Positions 12,089 to 22,618 are shown, counted from the stretch's first letter. The stretch: 64,000 nucleotides of DNA from Breviolum minutum Mf 1.05b.01 (GCA_000507305.1 DF239165.1:18240-82239), one strand, 5' to 3'. Numbers and translations are program-made. Notes: generated by a model from the sequence alone, not told the origin.

Positions 12089-12140
12089 GTATGAGCCGTA
12101 CTATACTAAATGAGCTGGATGTACTGATTTCGGGTGTGGG
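12089..12140 (+). CDS. Candidate short exon (MSRTILNELDVLISG)
   Basis: Acceptor TTTGATAG at 12088, then frame GMSRTILNELDVLISGV, ending at a donor GG|GTGAAG (GT at 12141). Only about 17 residues, but both splice sites look canonical. Confidence 0.42.
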
Positions 12141-12253
12141 GTGAAGAAAGCAAGTTGGCTAGCAAATGATCTGACAGTTTGGATTGGCTGACATGTTGAA
12201 GGAAACAAACAACAGCCTTCCCGAAGCTACTTTCATCAATGAATGGTTAATCT

Positions 12254-12358
12254 GGTGGTTTGGGGCCCGGTGGTTTGGGATTCCTAGGATCCCCTTATGA
12301 AAGGGATTGTTACTTGGGGGTACCCCTGGAATCCCAAACCACCGGGCCCCAAACCACC
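12254..12358. repeat. Family K hairpin with 31-bp perfect arms
   Basis: Left arm 12254-12284 begins GGTGGTTTGGGGCCCGG; right arm 12328-12358 is its exact reverse complement. The loop holds CTTATGAAAGGGATTG. A diverged relative with the same CTTATGAAAGG loop lies at about 34.19-34.31 kb. Confidence 0.85.
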
Positions 12359-13215
12359 AACCCAAACCAGCCAAGACTTCTAGTGAGAAAATGACCTGGC
12401 TCGGCGCCCCCATGTGTTGATTCCATCCCGAAGGATTTTTTGTTACAAAACAGAGAAAATTAGGAGACTCCCAAAAAAACTTTTAATGGGATATGTTGTT
12501 TTTGGTTGGTTTTATGGTGTTTTTTGTGTCGCCATGGCCATTTTTTTTCCACAGAAAATTCCAAAGTTAGGAAAGCCATAAGGCACTCGGGACGGACAGT
12601 AGGATTTTGGCTCGATGATGGTTTCTTGGGATATTCAGACATTTGGCTTTAGTGACTCTTACGGGAAGGGGGCAGGGTGCAAGTGGTTTCTTTTTTTGTT
12701 TTTCGTATTTTCACCCCGAAGTCTTGGGGAAAATGATCCATTTTGAGGGGAGCATATTTTTCAGATGGGCTGACACACCCAACTATGGTTGAAGTGTATA
12801 TAGTTTGGGATGGCCCACCCCCCCTCCCAATAAATGTCACCAATACCATGATTATTGCGTTTTTTTCCCGGGTGATTCCTATAAACCTCGAATTTACCAC
12901 AATTACTGGGATCCCAATATATGTAGCATATAGAATTGAATAGAGATAGTTTTGATATGTTCTCACATTCACAAACAAAACGAACCTTCGAAGGGTTGTC
13001 ATTTTTTAAACGCTTTGCATTCCGAGACGTTGCTATACGACCTATAAGTTTTTCCTAAGATACAAAGAAAGTGGGTTGCCCCTCCGAATTCTTGGATCCA
13101 ATACGTAGTTTTTTCCCAAAAAATAATTGGGCCGCAAAGAGTTTTAGGATTCATTCCTGAACAGTTTTTTTGGACCAACACTCACGGCCCCACTGTGTTG
13201 ACTGTGTTTTGACAG

Positions 13216-13353
13216 GCGAATCACTTTCAGTATCCGATGTACACCGTCCCCTTTGACATCTTGATGGAGATGACGGAAGTACGGCCTCACCAAGAACTTC
13301 TGACTCAAGGAAGAGTGGTACAATTCAAAGAAAGCTTGGGAAAGGCGACGTTG
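13216..13353 (+). CDS. Exon 1 of the SHQW domain (SHQW-ankyrin gene)
   Basis: An exon of exactly 46 codons, in phase at both ends. Acceptor TTTTGACAG at 13215; donor TTG|GTTTTT at 13354. It reads ANHFQYPMYTVPFDILMEMT, EVRPHQELLTQGRVVQFKES and LGKATL. From memory of this dinoflagellate family, the domain starts with a hydrophobic VPF stretch, then a Q/RPH(E/Q)EL motif and a short link into FVSHQW. The next exon in phase does begin AVLVSHQW, so the spliced product would read LGKATLAVLVSHQW. The intron between them (13354-14281) holds a family B and a family F element. Whether this is the gene's first exon is unknown. Confidence 0.75.
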
Positions 13354-13358
13354 GTTTT

Positions 13359-13464
13359 TACACACCAGAAAACTAGCATGTCCCTTAGAAAAGTGCCATT
13401 TCAAAAGGAAGGTAGCTTTCAAACACTTTTTTTTTCAAAGGACATGTTAGTTTTCGGGAGAGTA
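13359..13464. mobile_element. Family B element, copy 1
   Basis: TACACACCAGAAAACTAGCA at left against ATGTTAGTTTTCGGGAGAGTA at right: inverted ends of the TACCCTCCxGAAACTAACA family. It begins five bases inside the intron that starts at 13354. Confidence 0.7.
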
Positions 13465-13766
13465 TTTTTTGGGGGCGGATGGGGGGGGACAATTGTGCAG
13501 GATTTGCCATGAATGTCCTTGTTTTTTGGGGGGTGTAAAGTATTACCTCTGGGGCTGAAAATGGAGGGCAATCCACGTGTTTTTTTTTGTGATGTTTAAG
13601 GGGTTCATAAACTTGGATCTTTAGAATCAATCAAACCATCGATACTGAAACATCTGCGACTTTGGACACTGAGAGCTTCTCGATTTATGGGAGGTACCGG
13701 GTAGACAATTTCGATGATTGTGCCATGATTGCTGGGCTCTACCATTATTTAGGAGTCATGAAGAAA

Positions 13767-13868
13767 TGGGTGCTTCCAAACATAGGGATACCCCAAAATG
13801 GATGGTTTATAATGGAAAACCTTATTAAAATGGATGATTTGGGGGTACCCCAATTTTCAGAAACACCC
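13767..13868. mobile_element. Family F element, copy 1
   Basis: GGGTGCTTCCAAACATAGGG at left, TTTTCAGAAACACCC at right, with the family interior AATGGATGGTTTATAATGG and TTAAAATGGATGATTTGGGG. Relatives: 18.69, 25.81 and 31.62 kb. Confidence 0.7.
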
Positions 13869-14281
13869 AAATGGCCCCAAGGAATTCCGCATAGATAAAA
13901 ACCAAACTGAAAGTGGATTTAGTTGACATCGTGATTAATCCCTCGCTTTTCCCCAAGCTCGTTGGTAGTAGTAGTTTCGTATACGGGATAAAATCATGAA
14001 GCAGCAGCAGCCATCTACCTCCCCCATGTTGTACTGTCTTGGAATCGCCATGAGGTTACTGTATGACATTACACCATGTTTTTTTATTTCAACCAAAAAA
14101 CATCATCAAACCCAAATAATTAAAGTGATTGTCACTGTCAATATAATAGCTGTTGGTAGTTGTTACTTGAAAGAAGGTCATCATGTTAAAAAAGTGTTCA
14201 GTTTTTTGTTGGCAAGCGCTAGTCTCAATGATGGTCATCAATGGTGTCGTCAATTCACTCAGATTACCAGCCTGGGACCAG

Positions 14282-14353
14282 GCCGTTCTCGTGTCACATC
14301 AATGGATTTCAGATCATCATCCAGATCCAGAAGCCCAACAATTGAAGGCAACT
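14282..14353 (+). CDS. SHQW motif exon (SHQW-ankyrin gene)
   Basis: Acceptor TGGGACCAG ends at 14281. The exon reads AVLVSHQWISDHHPDPEAQQ then LKAT. The SHQW..HPDP..QL pattern is the hallmark of the uncharacterised dinoflagellate domain that usually precedes ankyrin repeats (family recalled, not searched). The domain reading stops at 14353, directly before TTCCCTGAAAACATGAC, which looks like the left end of a family B element. No GT donor is usable there, so splicing would have to follow the element border. The coding frame may extend upstream of 14282 in other transcripts, since the frame is open from 14183. Confidence 0.78.
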
Positions 14354-14625
14354 TCCCTGAAAACATGACATTGTAAAATCCCCCATGTTCAATAGGAAAT
14401 ACTGTACATCTTCGTTCATCTTGGATTTTCCAGCCAGTCATGCAAGTTTTTCGGGGAAATGTCGGATCTTGGGAAAATGTCTTGGTTGTCTCTTTGGAAC
14501 ATTTCTCTCTAGAGGTGTTTTATAGTTGTACCATCTCTGATAGTTGGTAACTTCCCAAAAGGATGCGAAGTATTTTGACATTTCAGAAGCTTTGTATCTT
14601 CAAACTAGGAACAATCCCCCAATCC

Positions 14626-14752
14626 CTACTTGGATGTCCCAGGAAGTTAGTGAAAGGTTCGTAAGTGGATTGTAACCTACTTATAAATGGGATGTATTAG
14701 GGTTATGACCCACTTACTAGCCTTTCACTAACTTCCTGGGACATCCAAGTAG
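14626..14752. mobile_element. Family C element with 33-bp near-perfect arms
   Basis: Left arm starts CTACTTGGATGTCCCAGG; right arm ends CCTGGGACATCCAAGTAG. The arms (14626-14658 and 14720-14752) are essentially perfect inverted repeats around a 60-base loop. Flanks CCCAATCC and ACCAATTC match at 6 of 8 positions, suggesting an aged 8-bp target duplication. Confidence 0.85.
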
Positions 14753-15633
14753 ACCAATTCTAGTGCGAAACGACCCAACAAATGAGGAGCCAATGTCCAT
14801 TGTGAGAAGTAAATTTTGTTGCTTCTGGCGACGCAAATGTCTTACCTTCAGAAGGTCTATATTGAAACTTAATAAGAAATCAACCTTTGCCAAGATCAAC
14901 GCAAAGCTCAGAATTCGTAAAACCAATCTGAGGGTTATAAAGAATGATGCAGTTTTTTTTACAGGTGGAATTGGATGATTACGGTATAAGGCTAATTAAG
15001 GTGGATGAAACACCTGAGTTTTCTCCCTTCGTTGAAGATTCAACCCAGCAAAACATTTCTCCAGGGTCCGATGGGATTCCCATCCTGAAGAATATTTAAA
15101 AAAGAAAGCACTTTTTTCCAATCTGGCTGACCCCAGGAAGGTTTTGTTTAAACTTTAAACGTATGAAACCACCGCCTCATTTCATGGAAAACATATCTAT
15201 GATGTGTAATATATCTTCAAAAGTATGTTTTTGCACAGAATCTATTTGTTAAGCTGATGGGTTTGATAAGGCCTTTTTTATTAACCCTCCTGGGAACTAA
15301 CATAACCCTTTCCCAAGGCATGTTTGAAGATGATGTTCCTTTTACCATTTTTCAGGGACTATGTTAAACTTCCGGGGGGTATGAAACAACGATCTTTTTT
15401 GATGTAGAAATATCCCCTATCCACCCATCCCAGTGAAGTTTGTCCCACAATGCAATCGTCACAGCATGTTGCTATGTTTTTGTTGGTTAACCCCCCAAAA
15501 AAAGTATTAACATGTCCCCAGAAAAGGGACCATCTCAACAGGAAAACCGTGTTCAGACCATCAATTTTTTTTCAGGGGTAAACTCGCTGTTAGTTTTTAG
15601 GGGGAGTAATTTACATGGTCCCTCATCTTCTCT

Positions 15634-15729
15634 GGGTGGTGGTTTCAAAGATTTGTTATTTTCACCCCTACCTGGGAAGATCATCCAATTTGACTAATAT
15701 TTTTCAATGGGGTTGAAACCACCAGCTAG
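15634..15729. mobile_element. Family A element with 6-bp flanking repeat
   Basis: GGGTGGTGGTTTCAAAG to GGTTGAAACCACCAGCTAG. TTCTCT occurs directly before (15628-15633) and directly after (15730-15735), consistent with a target-site duplication. Confidence 0.8.
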
Positions 15730-15844
15730 TTCTCTTTGTACTGGTTTAAGACAACAAAATCCCCACTGGATGGGCTTCATGGGATCTTTGACTCAAACAA
15801 ATTAACTGCATGGGTGGTGGTATTAACTGGGAGGTTTATTGTGA

Positions 15845-15935
15845 AATAGGGGATGAAACACTACCCAGTTATATAGGGAGTATAATAAGAAATCGTGATA
15901 AGATTGATAAGGGATCCTTGTAAACCAACAGTATA
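15845..15935. mobile_element. Family P element
   Basis: Carries GAAACACTACCCAGTTATAT and GGGATCCTTGTAAACCAACAG, matching copies near 25.2, 31.6, 44.8, 49.7 and 56.9 kb that share CCAGTTATATGGGG and AAGGATCCC blocks. Confidence 0.55.
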
Positions 15936-15938
15936 CAG

Positions 15939-16053
15939 CTAGGTGGTGGCAACTCCAAGATTTTTTTGAAATTTTCACCCCGGATCCTTGGGGAAATGAT
16001 CCAATTTGACGGTTGCATATTTTTTCAAATTTGTTGGTTCAACCACCAACTAG
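15939..16053. mobile_element. Family A element, subtype with GGATCCTTGGGG core
   Basis: CTAGGTGGTGGCAACTC to TTGGTTCAACCACCAACTAG, interior TTTTCACCCCGGATCCTTGG and GAAATGATCCAATTTGACGG. The same subtype recurs at 17691-17795. Confidence 0.8.
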
Positions 16054-16349
16054 TTATAAATTGGAACTACCCCCCCCACCCAGGATGCTGGCTCGTCACC
16101 ACCTAGGATGCAATGAACCATTTTTTTTAGGCTCAAAAATCCCACCCTAAACCTTCATTTCTGACGATTCCTTCGGGGATAGACCTAAGCTATAAAACCT
16201 TTAAGTTCTTCATTTTCCCATACCATCCTATGGGACTGGTAGATTTTTTTACCATCCATATGGTTGATTTGTGTGGTAAATTCTAGGTAAATATACCGTT
16301 CGTGTCATGGTTGCTATGGTTACATGTTTGTCACCCACAAATCCGAGAG

Positions 16350-16421
16350 GTGTTACAATTGGCCCTACAAAACCTACGGAGTGGTACCACCCAAGTATCA
16401 GCTCATCCCTTGACGGAGTTC
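16350..16421 (+). CDS. SHQW domain exon 3 (helical segment)
   Basis: Acceptor CCGAGAG ends at 16349, donor TTC|GTTTTTGG at 16422; 24 codons, phase 0 at both ends. It reads VLQLALQNLRSGTTQVSAHP then LTEF. In the family this position holds a helix (QxALxNL.SG) and an HPLSE-type motif, which fit. The intron 16422-16799 is GT-AG and keeps phase into the next exon. Confidence 0.7.
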
Positions 16422-16799
16422 GTTTTTGGAACGTTGCCACCCGCAACTGGGGCGTGTTTTTTTTACGGATTTTTGGAACTGGAACGGTGCGAAAACACGT
16501 TTTTTTGCAGGGCGGAAACCACGGATTTGCAAAACTTTTTGCTGGTTGAAATGATAGACTCACTATAGTAATATGCTACCGTTTTTTTTTCTACAAGGTA
16601 TATATTGCATTTGGAGTTTGGGGTATCTTGTGGTGGTCTCAGCAACATTTCCCAATCTTTTGAGGAGATGAATTCAATTTCACTCTTTCTTCGTTTTTCA
16701 ACTGAGGTGGTTCAACCATTAAGCAACAAGAATCAAACTAAGGCATTTCCTCCCCAAAAAATCTAGTTGCAAAACTCTCCGAAAACTTCTCCAACTAAG

Positions 16800-16944
16800 G
16801 ACCATTTTCAAGAAGCGCTCACATCATCTGGTAGCATATTTTTCTGGTATGACTATTTTAGTGTACCGCAGTTTGAAGTGAATTGCCCTGGCTTCGCCAC
16901 GAATCCCAATGAAGAACAAGCCAAGGCAATAGCTTCCATACCGG
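16800..16944 (+). CDS. WYDYFSVPQ exon (SHQW-ankyrin gene)
   Basis: Acceptor AACTAAG at 16799. It reads DHFQEALTSSGSIFFWYDYF, SVPQFEVNCPGFATNPNEEQ, AKAIASIP plus one base. The (W/I)xDYFS(V/I)PQ motif and the later QAxAIxSIP are diagnostic for this family as I remember it. The exon ends in phase 1 at CCG G|GTTTCTTG; the intron (16945-17804) ends CTAAG and the next exon starts GT TAT GTT, giving SIPGYVEMSEFF, the expected continuation. This is one of the best supported splice junctions in the window. Confidence 0.85.
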
Positions 16945-16974
16945 GTTTCTTGCTTGAAAAGATTTGTGTTTTTT

Positions 16975-17081
16975 ACTGGGGGTAACTCAATTTTTTTAAA
17001 ATGCTCCATCCCGAACTTTGGGGAAATGATCCAATTTGAGGGTTGTTTTTTTTTCAGATGGGTTGGCTCACCACCAACTAG
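16975..17081. mobile_element. Family A element inside SHQW-gene intron
   Basis: ACTGGGGGTAACTCAAT to GGGTTGGCTCACCACCAACTAG, interior GGGGAAATGATCCAATTTGAG. No obvious target duplication remains. Confidence 0.75.
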
Positions 17082-17690
17082 ATAAGTTTTCTGACTTTTT
17101 TGTGTGTGTGTGTGACTTTTTGATTAGTTCCCTTCTTCTACCACAAATTCATGACTAAAATCACGGAACGAGAATCCCCATTTCTGACCAGAAATTTCTG
17201 CAGATGTTTTTAATATTCTTTTCTCTATCTAAGCATCATGGTACAATCTGGGCTATGGAAATCATGGCGAACATTCGCATTTGGAAAGATGTGAAATGAT
17301 GGTTTTGGGGGTTGGTTCGCACCAACCAAACTCGCAGCCTTCAACATGGCTGGCAATTGAAAATGAACCAAACTTGAAGGATGTATTCTCTGTTGAACAT
17401 GGGGATTTTTCCAGCCAGCCATGTTAGTTTACTGGAGGATAAATAACTTAGATTTGCTGAAGGTGATGTTTTACGGTACTTTTTTTTACCTTGGTGAATC
17501 ACCATGTTTCACCACCATTTGGGAGAAATATGTTTGGGTCACTTTTTTCCTTTCGCATTATGGCGCCAAGTAAAAAACTCCAAGTTTTTGAGGACCCAAA
17601 TAGACAACAGACTGCTATAAAACAGTGGTTCAAGATCACCCCTAGATTTTTCATGTCAGTTTACTGGATTGGTTCTTGCCTAAGCTTCTA

Positions 17691-17795
17691 TAGGCGGTTT
17701 CAAATATTTTTTTATTTTCACCCCGGATCCTTGGGGAAATGATCCAATTTGACGGTTACAACTTTTTCAAAGGGGTTGGTTCAACCACCAACTAG
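17691..17795. mobile_element. Family A element (GGATCCTTGGGG subtype)
   Basis: TAGGCGGTTTCAAATA to GGTTGGTTCAACCACCAACTAG. It lies nine bases upstream of the 3' splice site of the 16945-17804 intron. Confidence 0.8.
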
Positions 17796-17804
17796 ATAAC
17801 TAAG

Positions 17805-18011
17805 GTTATGTTGAAATGTCGGAATTTTTTGTTGCACTATGTCCCGCCTTGGATCATCGTGATTCCTCACAATCCTTGAATCAATATACCTGGGCTCAAC
17901 GTGGTTGGTGTCGTACCGAACGCATGGTGCGTGAAGTGACGGCACCGAAGAAGGCTTTGATTTTGTTGATTGAAAGTCCAAAGCATCTTGCAGTGCTACC
18001 AGCATGGGAAT
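17805..18011 (+). CDS. RGWCR motif exon (SHQW-ankyrin gene)
   Basis: Starts in phase (GT TAT GTT): YVEMSEFFVALCPALDHRDS, SQSLNQYTWAQRGWCRTERM, VREVTAPKKALILLIESPKH and LAVLPAWE. FFVALCP..DH, the W..RGWCR.E signature and the IESP strand follow the known order of this domain. The alternation of a SHxW strand, an aspartate-rich DYFSVPQ loop and a hydrophobic strand resembles TIR-like Rossmann folds, but that is inference only. The 3' border is uncertain: the frame stays open to 18139, but the domain continues at 18185. Confidence 0.8.
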
Positions 18012-18184
18012 CCAATTTTTATTCCCCAGGACAGGTTGCGGAAAAAACTGTTGCCTTTGGGGGCATTTGGATCCATTTTTTGGGGCATTTTCATGAGGAA
18101 TCCACAAAAATGCAACGTTTTATTTGGAAAAGTTGGTGAATTTTGGATGATGATCTTGTTTTTATGTGACAATGTAATAATGCT

Positions 18185-18438
18185 TGCCAATTCCTTGTTT
18201 GAAGACACAGAGTTTGTTGTCACCTGCTCCCCCCATTGTGCCTGTTCGCCAGGAGATGGTGAATTTCCATCGAGCAAGACCGTCATGTAGTTGGCACGGT
18301 GATGCGCAATTTGATCGAAACACAAATGCGATCCTCTTTGATTTTGGGTGATTTGGCCAGCTATCGATTCTCAGTTACATTCAGCCAGTCCAACCCTGGC
18401 GTGGTGTTGCGAGTGAAATTGGACCTCTTTGAACTTTA
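18185..18438 (+). CDS. GDGEF exon with a one-base frameshift (SHQW-ankyrin gene)
   Basis: Before the break the frame reads LFEDTEFVVTCSPHCACSPG then DGEF; after about 18266 a different frame continues SIEQDRHVVGTVMRNLIETQ, MRSSLILGDLASYRFSVTFS. In the family G(E/D)GEF is followed at once by (T/S)(V/I)E.DRH, so the two frames are one exon split by a missing base in GAATTTCC. A T-run error in assembly or a real inactivating change would both explain it. The end of the exon (18438 at the latest, where TAA occurs) is not defined. Confidence 0.7.
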
Positions 18439-18581
18439 AAAAAGTGGTGGAATTTTGTTAGTTGTAACAAATTCCAATTCGATGGATGGTGTCCACTCCA
18501 GTTCAATTGATGCTTTGCAGTCAAGTCATGATGTTTTTCCTCTAATATCTGATTTATCTCTATTGATGATATGCATATAAA

Positions 18582-18670
18582 TTCAAGATATATATAATTA
18601 TATAATTATATATATATATGTATATATTTACATTTATTAATTCAAGGTACACATATCAATCATAATATAC
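18582..18670. repeat. AT-rich simple repeat
   Basis: Mixed TA/TATA microsatellite (TATATATAATTATATAATTA and similar) followed by ATACACATAATAC. Intronic. Confidence 0.8.
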
Positions 18671-18685
18671 ACATAATACAGTGGT

Positions 18686-18804
18686 ATATGGGTGTTTCCC
18701 AAAATAGGGGTATCCCCAAAATGGATGGTGAAAATAATGGAAAACCCTATTAAAATATGGATGATTTGGGGGGAAAACCCACTATTTTCTTGAAACATCC
18801 ATAT
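18686..18804. mobile_element. Family F element, copy 2
   Basis: ATATGGGTGTTTCCCAAAAT at left against TTGAAACATCCATAT at right; the interior carries AATGGATGG, AATGGAAAACCC and AATATGGATGATTTGGGG as in the other family F copies. Confidence 0.75.
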
Positions 18805-19430
18805 GTTTCAGCATTTTCTGCCCCTTTTTCTGACACGATCCGGAGAAACCGCCGAGGATTCTATTTGAATCACCAACACGTTCGCTTGAGGAACTGTCAG
18901 GTCGGGATCCCAGCTGTTTTTTTTGTTTAAGGGTCGGTGTTTTGGTTTTAAGGGTAGGAAATGTATAGGACCCACAAAAATCTAACATAGATACCAAAAA
19001 TGGGCATATGTTCAAGGAGTCACCTTTTTTTAAAGCATCATTTTGGGTATCCATGTTAGTTTTCGGGTATGTATATCTTGTAGCATCCATTTACCATAAA
19101 AATCAACCAAATGTAGGTAAATATACAATGCATGGATGGTATGGGTATCAATCCCTTATCCCTTACGCTCCAGTGGTTTTGGAGTGAGTTTTTGAGTGCC
19201 TAAAGACATTCTCAAAGGGTATTTGGAGCACTAGGGCATGATAAATATGCATGTGTTTTTAAAGATCATGAGCCTGTAGTATTGAATTGTCCTAATCGTC
19301 TATGTAACGTAGTGCTTTTCCATTCCTTAAGAGCAAGTTATGTTTTAAACATGCTTTTGAGGTTATAGTTATATTCATGAAGTCCCATTTCAAAAAAATT
19401 ACAATGAGGCCACCTTCCTTTTTGTAGTGA

Positions 19431-19563
19431 AGCCTTGTCCTTGAAACGCGTGGACACTTTCCATGCCATCTATGTCTTGAAAGGGAAATTGTGAACCAAG
19501 GCTACACAACATATACCAACCACGTACTGCATGGGCTATGCACATTCATGTACAGGCAAATAT
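19431..19563 (+). CDS. Candidate exon (SLVLETRGHFPCHLC...)
   Basis: A frame is open as SLVLETRGHFPCHLCLEREI then VNQGYTTYTNHVLHGLCTFM before TAG. Splice sites are unclear. It lies between the SHQW domain and the ankyrin exons, so it may encode a linker. Confidence 0.35.
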
Positions 19564-19689
19564 AGGAACAATTTCAGGAACAACTGCTAGGGCTGACTAG
19601 AGATACGCTTCTAAGGCTACCTATGATTTTGTTTGAATTCAAAGCATATCTGTATATATATATATATCCATGGTCGTACCACATGTTAA

Positions 19690-19864
19690 CACCCCAAAAC
19701 CACACACGTCACCAATTGTTTTTTTGTCCAAAAGTCCACCCTTGGCCTTTGGTTCACCGCTTGGTTCGTCTGGCGAGCCCACTGGAAAACTCTTGGATAT
19801 TTTTGAACCCTGTGATATTGGGGGAGCGATGAGGTCCGCCAGGGATGATGTATTTTCTTTTTAG
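19690..19864 (+). CDS. Candidate exon (SPPLAFGSPLGSSGEP...)
   Basis: The frame reads NTPKPHTSPIVFLSKSPPLA, FGSPLGSSGEPTGKLLDIFE and PCDIGGAMRSARDDVFSF, then TAG. Pro/Ser/Gly-rich linker composition. Confidence 0.4.
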
Positions 19865-19909
19865 ATATATTAAATGAGGAGCTAAAGAACCCCAGAATTC
19901 TCAAAATCA

Positions 19910-20106
19910 CAGGGTATCCTATCCAACCAACAGAAAGAAATTCGATTCAAAATTCGAATATCTTTGGATCTACAAACCGGAAATTCAAAACACCGGAAGG
20001 ACCAGAAGTCTATGACAGGACGGCTAAGGATAAACTTAAATCCACATCACACATCACCATTACAACTTGGGTCCCAATCCTCCCAATCCTCAACCCATCA
20101 GAGCGT
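19910..20106 (+). CDS. Candidate linker exon (PEGPEVYDRTAKDK...)
   Basis: Three frames are open here. The most protein-like reads NIFGSTNRKFKTPEGPEVYD, RTAKDKLKSTSHITITTWVP, ILPILNPSER. No domain recognised. Confidence 0.4.
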
Positions 20107-20754
20107 TTTTTTTCGGGGAACCAGGAGGAAACCCCTACAGAGTTTTTTTTTTTTGAGTGAACTCAGAAGAGCCTTGGGGCTGGACATGCTTTTTTTAATT
20201 TTGTTACGTTGATTAGCAATTTCAAGAATTTTATGGTAATACATCGGCCCAATGGTGCCAAGTGTATCTACATATGACAGGGGTCATGACATTCTCCCAT
20301 TTTGGGACGATCAAACTTGATGCAAATTTATTAGGTATATTTGAGGGACCCTCCCTTAATACTGTGCGGTGTTTGGGATGGGGATATAATGACCCCTTTA
20401 TCATTACCCTAGACTTCCAAACACCCTGTGAGGGGGTATTTAGGCCCCCAAAACATACCTAAAACATTTTCTCAGGAAGTAGTTGAGTACTTGGAAGACT
20501 AGGGTATGTTTTCTGGCCAGCAAGCATGATTGGACAAAAGAAGCGAAAATATCTGACATCGTTTGAACCTAAGTGTTTATGGCAGAAAGCACGTTGAATG
20601 TACAAAATAGGCCAGACCAAGAAGCAGCAAAAGTGGAGAAGGTAAAGGTTTTTTATCAAGTAGCTGCTAATGTTCCTTGGATTTCTAGATGTTTTTTTGT
20701 TGTTACTGTGTTTGAATCAATTTACAAAAGATGGTGATTTTGTTTGCGGCGCAG

Positions 20755-20880
20755 CTAAGTCAGGCTACCAAAGTCATCCCATTCGAGGTCGAACCTCTCA
20801 AGGGTTTGCTGCCACCGAGAGAAGAAACCGTTGAGGATGAAATTCTCGAAGAGTTTTTCTACCAGAAACTCGGCGCGAGA
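20755..20880 (+). CDS. Linker exon before the ankyrin repeats
   Basis: Acceptor TGCGGCGCAG at 20754. It reads LSQATKVIPFEVEPLKGLLP, PREETVEDEILEEFFYQKLG, AR. In this family an acidic helix of the type (L)EEF(F)..G is joined straight to the first ankyrin repeat. The following exon at about 21621 starts NGFRHILERDAVGW, which is the expected continuation. No GT donor is present at the predicted end; AGAAACTGG here and AGGAATGG at the next acceptor look like the two copies of a short duplicated target. Confidence 0.65.
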
Positions 20881-21262
20881 AACTGGTGGCATGAAACACA
20901 ACCAAAACTTCCAAAAAAAAATCTCAACAAAAACCCATGTGTTTCAATGTTTGTTCGGTTTTTCTCTCTTTGCAAGGATCTAAGCCTGCTGCAAATCGGG
21001 GATTGATTTTGTCATTTTTAAAATCCAAAAAATTGAAAAAATTGAGGATCCTGCAAGTCTTTTCTTGATATATCATCAGGAAAAAAACACATCCAGCAAC
21101 GCAATTTTAGAACAACAATCCTCATGCAATTGCATCTGATACAGTCTCTATGGACTTCTTTCTGAACTTCAGGTGCAGCATTTTGACATGGAATTTGTTT
21201 TTGAACGTTGTGGTCGAAAATCTACTCAAGGGGATTCATGAGGCTCCATGTTTTTGTTGATA

Positions 21263-21354
21263 CAGTTGATGGAAAAAATCCTGCACCAGTTTTGGGATGT
21301 AAAAAGCCTTTTAAATCATGTGCTAAACTGTTGCAGGATTTTTTTCATCAACAG
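21263..21354. mobile_element. Family E element, copy 1
   Basis: CAGTTGATGGAAAAAATCCTG to CAGGATTTTTTTCATCAACAG; arms pair almost end to end around GGGATGTAAAAAGCC. Preceded by TA. Confidence 0.8.
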
Positions 21355-21620
21355 TGTGTTTTTAATTTGACATGTCAAGGTCTTCACTATCAACCTTCTA
21401 GGTCAGAGCACAGCTTCATCTTTTTCGCCCACGCCACAAGCATGTTACTTATATCTTACTACAAGGGCCTGTCTGTAAAACCAACGGGGCTTTCCACAGT
21501 TTCTTAAAATAATAATTTCCCTTGGACATGTCGAGAAAACAGTTTGAGTTGACATCCCATTCTGCTCCACCTGTTTGTTGTTGCTGCTGGTGGTTTTTGT
21601 TTCGTTTTGGATGCGACCAG

Positions 21621-21760
21621 GAATGGTTTCCGTCACATCTTAGAGCGTGATGCCGTGGGTTGGTCTCCTCTTCACTATGCAGCACTTGGAAACAACGCAG
21701 AGCTTGTGCAGTCGTTGCTGGCGAAACGAGCGAACGTACATTGCCGCTCAACGACTCTTG
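21621..21760 (+). CDS. First ankyrin-repeat exon
   Basis: After the acceptor ATGCGACCAG (21620) the frame reads NGFRHILERDAVGWSPLHYA, ALGNNAELVQSLLAKRANVH, CRSTTLG. It is a canonical ankyrin repeat: the G.(S)PLHYAA turn, the N.E.V..LL helix and an (A)N(V) finger tip. It establishes that the SHQW domain is followed by ankyrin repeats in this gene. The end is not fixed; a run of A follows. Confidence 0.8.
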
Positions 21761-22159
21761 GAAAAAAAACACACTTTTTCACAAACATCTCGAGAGAGAA
21801 AAGAGATGGTTAGTTAGTAAGTGATAGTAAGTGTGTGTTTTAACCCTCATATATTGATTGTTTCGAATTATCTAGGTGAGTGTTTACTAACTTGGATGAT
21901 TGTCACTAACCTTTGTGCATCAGTGATATCAATACGACTCCGTTATTTGTGAGGGCCTAATTTACTGGCAGATTGCATTTCCTTTGTTTGTTTAAGATGA
22001 CTTTTACTGTGCTTTCTACTATGGTAAATCATCATTTTTCACCACCATTTGGAGAATATTTTCGAGGCATCGAACAAACAAATCCAAGATTTGTGTAGTT
22101 TGGGTGTGAACATTTTTCAATAAATCAATAGCTGTTTCTGGTTCCCTTAATAGGTGGGA

Positions 22160-22265
22160 TCGGTGATTCAACGTGACCTTTTTATCCCTTAGTTGGAGGT
22201 CACCAACAACCTTTGATTTCGGGTCACGTTTTCACCATCCCGAAAAGGTCACCAACAGAATTGCC
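22160..22265. mobile_element. Family D element
   Basis: CGGTGATTCAACGTGACCTT on the left, then GGAGGTCACCAACAACCTTTG, GGGTCACGT and CCGAAAAGGTCACC. The repeated GTGACC/GGTCAC words are shared by all family D copies. Confidence 0.6.
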
Positions 22266-22506
22266 ATGAATTCAATGCAATGTCAACAGGTTTTTGTATC
22301 GAAAAGTTGAACAAGTTTTTCGGCCGCTCCAAGGAAAGCCGCTCACAAATTGTTCAAAGGCGCCTTGCCGTGGATCCCCTGAAAACTAACATATCTCCTC
22401 TGAAAATTGATGGGTTGGAAGATGATTCATGTCCTTTTATATAAACTGGTCCCTTTTTAAGGGTATTTTTTGTTAATTTTTCGGGGTCCCTAAAACACGC
22501 GATAGA

Positions 22507-22618
22507 ATGGCTTCGGCCCTTGTGATTTGGATGCAGCCTCGACGCGGTCAGTCGGTCAGATTCGATCCCCCCTTTCGTTGTCTCAAATTGCTTCTACCTA
22601 CCGGTCAAACTCACATTT
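22507..22618 (+). CDS. Candidate exon 5' of a family A element
   Basis: Two frames stay open up to the element at 22619: one reads NGFGPCDLDAASTRSVGQIR, SPLSLSQIAS; another ASALVIWMQPRRGQSVRF. It lies where the second ankyrin unit is expected, but neither frame is a clear repeat. Confidence 0.35.

Noticed and set aside
13625..13768. Plus-strand frame reading TESFSIYGRYRVDNFDDC
   Set aside because: It looks protein-like, but lies in the intron 13354-14281, whose phase-0 junction already gives the expected LGKATLAVLVSHQW; including it would split the domain.
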